From Aquificaceae bacterium (GTDB taxonomy: Bacteria > Aquificota > Aquificia > Aquificales > Aquificaceae): a stretch of 9,136 nt of DNA. Every line of letters begins with the position of its first letter. Within the stretch, counting starts at the first letter, position 1. Of the stretch, positions 6,299 to 9,136 are shown one piece after another. The notes below the pieces were generated by a model. The model saw only the letters and a program-made list of their open reading frames with translations. It did not search any database and was not told the DNA's origin. The translations under genes and the position numbers were made by a program. The stretch is from positions 1-9,136 of the forward strand of contig WFYK01000143.1 in NCBI GenBank assembly GCA_015490105.1, in the 5' to 3' direction.

Positions 6299-6751
6299 AT
6301 GAATACCCTACTGCAGAAAGTTCACCAAAGGTTTATGCCCAAGAAAGACTATCCGAACTTCAAAGTGGGAGACACCGTAAGGGTTCACTATCGTATAAGG
6401 GAAGGAGATAGGGAGAGGATCCAAGCTTTTGAAGGTGTAGTTATAAGGATCCGGGGTGCGGGCGCGGATAAAACCTTCACGGTCAGAAAGGAATCCTACG
6501 GAGTGGGGATAGAGAGAATATTTCCCTACTACAGCCCAAACATAGAGAAGATAGAGGTTGTTAAGATAGGAAAGGTAAGGAGAGCCAAACTCTACTTCCT
6601 AAGAGAACTTAAAGGTAAAGAAGCTCAGAGGAAGATCAAAGAGATCAAGAAGTGGGAATTCGAAGCTATGCAGAGGAGAAAGGAAGAAGCAAGAAAGCAA
6701 AGAGAGGCCCAAAAAGAAGAAACTACATCCGAATCTAATGACGGAGCATGA
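6299..6751 (+). CDS. rplS: 50S ribosomal protein L19 with charged C-terminal extension
   Basis: Large-subunit protein at the 30S-50S interface. Recognised from the L19 core: FKVGDTVRVHYRIREGDRERIQAFEG (about 21-46), RGAGADKTFTVRKESYGVGIERIFPYYSPNIEKIEVVK (53-90) and KIGKVRRAKLYFLRELKGKEAQRKI (about 90-114). Common bacterial L19 ends near residue 115-120; this one runs to 150, adding a mostly Lys/Glu/Arg/Gln helix-forming tail (EFEAMQRRKEEARKQREAQ) that ends in a Ser/Asn/Asp-rich tip. The ATG at 6299 has GGAGG at 6286-6290 with 8 nt spacing. The last 14 nt overlap rnhB. trmD and rimM, frequent neighbours of rplS elsewhere, are absent upstream; the divergent M20 gene is there instead. Confidence 0.99.
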   Translation: MNTLLQKVHQRFMPKKDYPNFKVGDTVRVHYRIREGDRERIQAFEGVVIRIRGAGADKTFTVRKESYGVGIERIFPYYSPNIEKIEVVKIGKVRRAKLYFLRELKGKEAQRKIKEIKKWEFEAMQRRKEEARKQREAQKEETTSESNDGA

Positions 6752-7346
6752 AGAGAGGTTCTGGAAAGAGGGTCTATTAGTTGCAGGTGTTGACGAAGCG
6801 GGAAGGGGACCCTTAGCAGGTCCCGTCGTCGCCTGCGCGGTTATCCTTAGGCCTTTTACAAAACCTTTCTTAGACAGAGATTCAAAGAAACTTACCCCTA
6901 AGCAGAGGGAAGATCTCGTTGATCTGATAAAACAGAACTCTTTGGCTATAGGAACAGCGGTAGTAGACAGCGCCCTCATAGACAGGGTTAACATACTTCA
7001 GGCTACGAAGATCGCTATGCGAAGAGCTCTCGAGGATCTGAAACATCCTTTCGATGTGGTTATAACCGATTATGTAAAACTCGAAGGAATAAACTGTCTT
7101 CCTTTGGTTAAGGGAGATGAAAGAAGCTTAAGTTGTGCCTGTGCCAGTATTATCGCAAAGGTTCTAAGAGATAAGATAATGGAACACTTTGATAAATTCT
7201 TCCCGGGATACGAATTTTCAAAACACAAAGGCTACCCCACAAGAAAACACAGGGTAGCCATCGCTAAAAACGGTCCTTCCGAGATCCATAGGAAGAGCTT
7301 TTCACTTCTACGAGAGCAAAGCCTTTTCCGAACTCATCAGCGCTGA
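6738..7346 (+). CDS. rnhB: Ribonuclease HII
   Basis: Cleaves RNA in RNA-DNA hybrids and incises at single ribonucleotides in DNA, starting ribonucleotide excision repair. At 202 residues it has normal length. Catalytic acidic residues are visible: VDEAGRGPLAGPVV (D19, E20), VITDYVKLEG (D111) and KGDERSLSCACASIIAKVLRD (D127). DSKKLTPKQRE (48-58) and the C-terminal SKHKGYPTRKHRVAI and GPSEIHRKSFSLLR are also family signatures. The only reasonable start is the ATG at 6738, 14 nt inside rplS; no strong Shine-Dalgarno precedes it, so reinitiation or coupling from rplS is likely. Its conserved end (from about GPSEIHRKSF) lies in an 83-nt convergent overlap with the glycosyltransferase gene on the other strand. 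Confidence 0.98.
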   Translation: MTEHEERFWKEGLLVAGVDEAGRGPLAGPVVACAVILRPFTKPFLDRDSKKLTPKQREDLVDLIKQNSLAIGTAVVDSALIDRVNILQATKIAMRRALEDLKHPFDVVITDYVKLEGINCLPLVKGDERSLSCACASIIAKVLRDKIMEHFDKFFPGYEFSKHKGYPTRKHRVAIAKNGPSEIHRKSFSLLREQSLFRTHQR

Positions 7347-8553
7347 GCAAAAGTTCGCCTTCTAACTCTTTAGCCCCCTTGCGTCTGGTTACAACTAAGG
7401 AACCTTCAGGAATATCTTTGGGATCTTCAACACGAGGTATACATCTCCTGGTGTAAAAGACTATAGCTGAGAGATCTGTTTTGTAGAAAACTACTTGCTT
7501 TTGGGGATTCTTCTTTAAGATCTCGACAGCTTTAGGTGTGAAGCGTTCAGATTCTATCTTATGAGCTACGAAGAACAGGGTGACTATAAAGCAAGCACTT
7601 AAAACCACAGTGCCTTTGATATACCTCTTACTTACGGTGTTTCCTAATATGATCGCGAGAGGAGGGTAAGCAAAGAGCATGTAGTGATGTAGCTTGTTTT
7701 TGGCTATGCTGTAAAAGAGGAATACGAACACAAACCACCAAAGTAAAGGGTTTAATTTTACGTTCCAGTTCCTTCTAAGGGAGGGGATCTTCGGTAGGTA
7801 AAAGGCGAGATTGGCAAGAACTATGGGAACGTAATACCAAAAAGGGTAAGGGTGAATACTTTTTTGCCCCGTAAACCTCATTATGTTTTCGTAAAAGAAG
7901 AACTTATAAAAGTAAGCGTAGCCGAATTTCCATATCATGAGTGCATACCAAGAGCTTCCTATTAAGAAGAAGAGGGTTAAACCTCGAAGGTTTAGAAAAA
8001 GGAGATCCCTTCTCCAAAGAACGTAAACACCTATAGGCAATATCACGCCTACTGGCCCTTTTGTTAGGAAAGCCAAGGCAAGGGCTATCCACCCGATCGT
8101 ATACCTTCCTTTCAAAAAAAGAAATAAACCGAGGACCATAAAGAAAGTCAGTAACATTTCAGGAGTAGCCCCGCGGGCTTCTACCCAGTTGTGGGGAAAG
8201 GTCAAAAAGATGAGGCTTGATTTAAGGGCGGTTTCTCTTCCGAACAGATCATAAGCGATGAGGTAGATCAATATGGATATTCCTAAAGCGGAAAGTCCTG
8301 AGACAAGCCTCCCCGAAAACTCGTTAACTCCGAACACGAGGAAAGATACGTCGGTCATCCAGTAGAACATAGGAGGTTTTTCAAATCTGTGCTGGCAGTT
8401 GTATTGAGGAACTATAAAGTCTTTAGTTTCAAGCATCCTAAGAGACGCGTCTAAGTTCTTCCCTTCGTCGGGAGACGTTATAGACAGAACCCAGTTACCA
8501 AAGACAAAGAAAATTAACGACAGCAGTGTTATAAGTAGAACATCTCTTTTCAC
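7264..8553 (-). CDS. ArnT/PMT-type membrane glycosyltransferase (GT-C fold)
   Basis: Polytopic inner-membrane enzyme that moves a sugar from a polyprenyl-phosphate donor to an acceptor on the outer side of the membrane, typically lipid A or another envelope component. After a first membrane segment (about 5-25) comes SPDEGKNL with the D29-E30 catalytic pair of the first periplasmic loop, then QHRFEKPPMFYWMTD (54-67), the EKPP loop typical of ArnT-like proteins. Further hydrophobic segments follow to about residue 330 (for example LLTFFMVLGLFLFL and GTVVLSACFIVTLFFVAH), then a soluble tail of about 95 residues. Length 429 versus about 550 in E. coli ArnT means a much reduced C-terminal periplasmic domain. 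Start GTG 8553 is the only usable one before the DE motif; an in-frame TAG lies not far upstream. There is no good Shine-Dalgarno. Whether it transfers aminoarabinose or another sugar cannot be told; no other lipid A genes are nearby. Confidence 0.9.
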   Translation of the reverse strand: MKRDVLLITLLSLIFFVFGNWVLSITSPDEGKNLDASLRMLETKDFIVPQYNCQHRFEKPPMFYWMTDVSFLVFGVNEFSGRLVSGLSALGISILIYLIAYDLFGRETALKSSLIFLTFPHNWVEARGATPEMLLTFFMVLGLFLFLKGRYTIGWIALALAFLTKGPVGVILPIGVYVLWRRDLLFLNLRGLTLFFLIGSSWYALMIWKFGYAYFYKFFFYENIMRFTGQKSIHPYPFWYYVPIVLANLAFYLPKIPSLRRNWNVKLNPLLWWFVFVFLFYSIAKNKLHHYMLFAYPPLAIILGNTVSKRYIKGTVVLSACFIVTLFFVAHKIESERFTPKAVEILKKNPQKQVVFYKTDLSAIVFYTRRCIPRVEDPKDIPEGSLVVTRRKGAKELEGELLLSADEFGKGFALVEVKSSSYGSRKDRF

Positions 8554-8652
8554 TTTCCATTTTAGTTTATCCGTTGTGATGATCTAAAACAACGTTGCCC
8601 GCGGTAAAGGGTAGTATTAATTTTTAGAAACACCCCTTGCAGGAGGTAGACT
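8554..8652. other. Divergent intergenic region between glycosyltransferase and thiC
   Basis: These 99 nt hold the regulatory sequence for both genes. Besides the minus-strand promoter candidate it contains the 8-nt palindrome CAACGTTG (8590-8597), the inverted pair GTTGT/ACAAC (8573-8577 and 8589-8593) and CCGCGG (8599-8604). A weak plus-strand pair TTGCCC (8595-8600) and TAATTT (8618-8623) with 17 nt spacing could serve thiC. I see no THI-box features (no CTGAGA core, no matching 3' segment), and the space is tight for a full TPP riboswitch with an expression platform. Confidence 0.5.
8564..8592 (-). promoter_or_regulatory. Possible promoter of the glycosyltransferase gene
   Basis: On the minus strand TTGTTT (8592-8587) and TAAACT (8569-8564) are separated by exactly 17 nt, each 4 of 6 to the sigma70 consensus. 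Transcription from it would begin about 4 nt before the GTG start, giving an almost leaderless mRNA, which agrees with the missing Shine-Dalgarno. Inference from hexamers and spacing. Confidence 0.4.
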
Positions 8653-9136
8653 ATGCTTAGAGCGGAGTGGGTTGAAAAAAGGAAGAAGTTTAAGAATAAA
8701 ACTCAGATGCACCTCGCCCGTCAGGGCATAATCACCGAAGAGATGGAATACGTAGCCAAGAGGGAAGGGCTTCACCCCGAGTTCGTCCGCCAAGAGGTGG
8801 CTATGGGGAGGATGATAATCCCCGCCAACATCAACCACCTGCACTTGGAACCCATGTGCATAGGGATGAACTCAAGGGTAAAGGTAAACGCCAACATCGG
8901 AAACTCCGGCTTGGCTTCAGATATACCCACCGAGGTAGAAAAAGCTAAGGTAGCCATAAAGTTCGGTGCGGACACAATAATGGACCTTTCCACGGGTGAA
9001 GCCATACCCGAGACCCGCCAAGCGATCATAGAGGTGAGTACCGTTCCCGTAGGAACCGTTCCCATATACGAGGCTTGGAAGATAGCCAAAGGAGACGTCA
9101 AACAGCTCACCGTGGACCTTATTTTAGACGTTATAG
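8653..9136 (+). CDS. thiC: Phosphomethylpyrimidine synthase ThiC (partial, N-terminal part)
   Basis: Radical-SAM [4Fe-4S] enzyme that rearranges aminoimidazole ribotide into HMP-phosphate, the pyrimidine half of thiamine. The visible 161 residues are unmistakable: QMHLARQGIITEEMEYVAKRE, PEFVRQEVAMGRMIIPANINH, NANIGNSGL, GADTIMDLSTG, IPETRQAII and VPVGTVPIYEAW. The cluster-binding CxxC...C motif near the C terminus is beyond the right edge; full-length short forms are about 430-460 residues. It begins at the conserved core, without the extra N-terminal domain of roughly 150 residues found in E. coli or plant ThiC, so it is the short form. ATG 8653 is preceded by AGGAGGT (8641-8647) with 5 nt spacing, a strong site. 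Transcribed divergently from the glycosyltransferase. Confidence 0.98.
   Translation, partial: MLRAEWVEKRKKFKNKTQMHLARQGIITEEMEYVAKREGLHPEFVRQEVAMGRMIIPANINHLHLEPMCIGMNSRVKVNANIGNSGLASDIPTEVEKAKVAIKFGADTIMDLSTGEAIPETRQAIIEVSTVPVGTVPIYEAWKIAKGDVKQLTVDLILDVI

Noticed and set aside
6748..6751. ATGA at the end of rplS as the rnhB start
   Set aside because: This ATG is in a different frame from rnhB; the frame containing VDEAGRG starts at the ATG at 6738.
6599..6994. Minus-strand frame of 131 codons
   Set aside because: Antisense to the rplS tail and the rnhB N-terminal region, both clearly coding on the plus strand.
8617..9110. Minus-strand frames of 75 and 112 codons at the right end
   Set aside because: Antisense to thiC, which is recognised with certainty on the plus strand.
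1..9136. CRISPR array, insertion sequence, prophage, toxin-antitoxin or defence system
   Set aside because: No direct-repeat arrays, terminal inverted repeats, transposase or defence motifs; almost all bases are accounted for by core genes.

Overview
The window looks like a housekeeping stretch of a thermophilic bacterial chromosome, most probably an Aquificales member (Hydrogenobacter/Thermocrinis/Aquifex type). This is a judgement from protein character: Lys/Glu/Arg-rich sequences, compact genes with tiny gaps or overlaps, a short ThiC without the long N-terminal domain, and single-copy core genes in an order unlike Proteobacteria or Firmicutes. Species-level identity cannot be given from the sequence alone. 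I see no phage, insertion sequence, CRISPR array, tRNA or rRNA, and no clear horizontally acquired island.

Left block (1 to 6251, all on the minus strand, read right to left): an M20-family deacylase/peptidase, proB (glutamate 5-kinase, ATGA overlap with the previous gene), pheT (phenylalanyl-tRNA synthetase beta, 11 nt after proB), a structured RNA that I identify as 6S RNA (about 1652-1801), fthC (5-formyltetrahydrofolate cyclo-ligase, GTG start) and rny (ribonuclease Y, overlapping fthC by 10 nt and cut by the left edge before its HD domain). The spacing suggests one long transcription unit, with the 6S RNA embedded between pheT and fthC. The 6S-fthC order is the classic ssrS-ygfA linkage of gamma-proteobacteria. 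The Shine-Dalgarno sequence of fthC lies inside a strong hairpin.

Middle (6299 to 7346, plus strand): rplS (ribosomal protein L19 with a charged C-terminal tail) and rnhB (RNase HII), overlapping by 14 nt and divergent from the M20 gene across a 47-nt gap. rnhB converges on, and overlaps by 83 nt, a minus-strand gene for an ArnT/PMT-type membrane glycosyltransferase (7264-8553).

Right end (8653 to 9136, plus strand): the N-terminal part of thiC (HMP-P synthase for thiamine), divergent from the glycosyltransferase. The 99 nt between them show no TPP riboswitch.

Functionally the region mixes translation (pheT, rplS), RNA metabolism (6S RNA, RNase Y, RNase HII), one-carbon and cofactor metabolism (fthC, thiC), proline synthesis (proB) and envelope modification (glycosyltransferase). 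I do not find an undescribed multi-gene system. The most interesting part is the RNA architecture at 1600-1810: a 6S RNA placed directly behind pheT, then a stable hairpin that hides the fthC ribosome-binding site, with RNase Y encoded two genes downstream.
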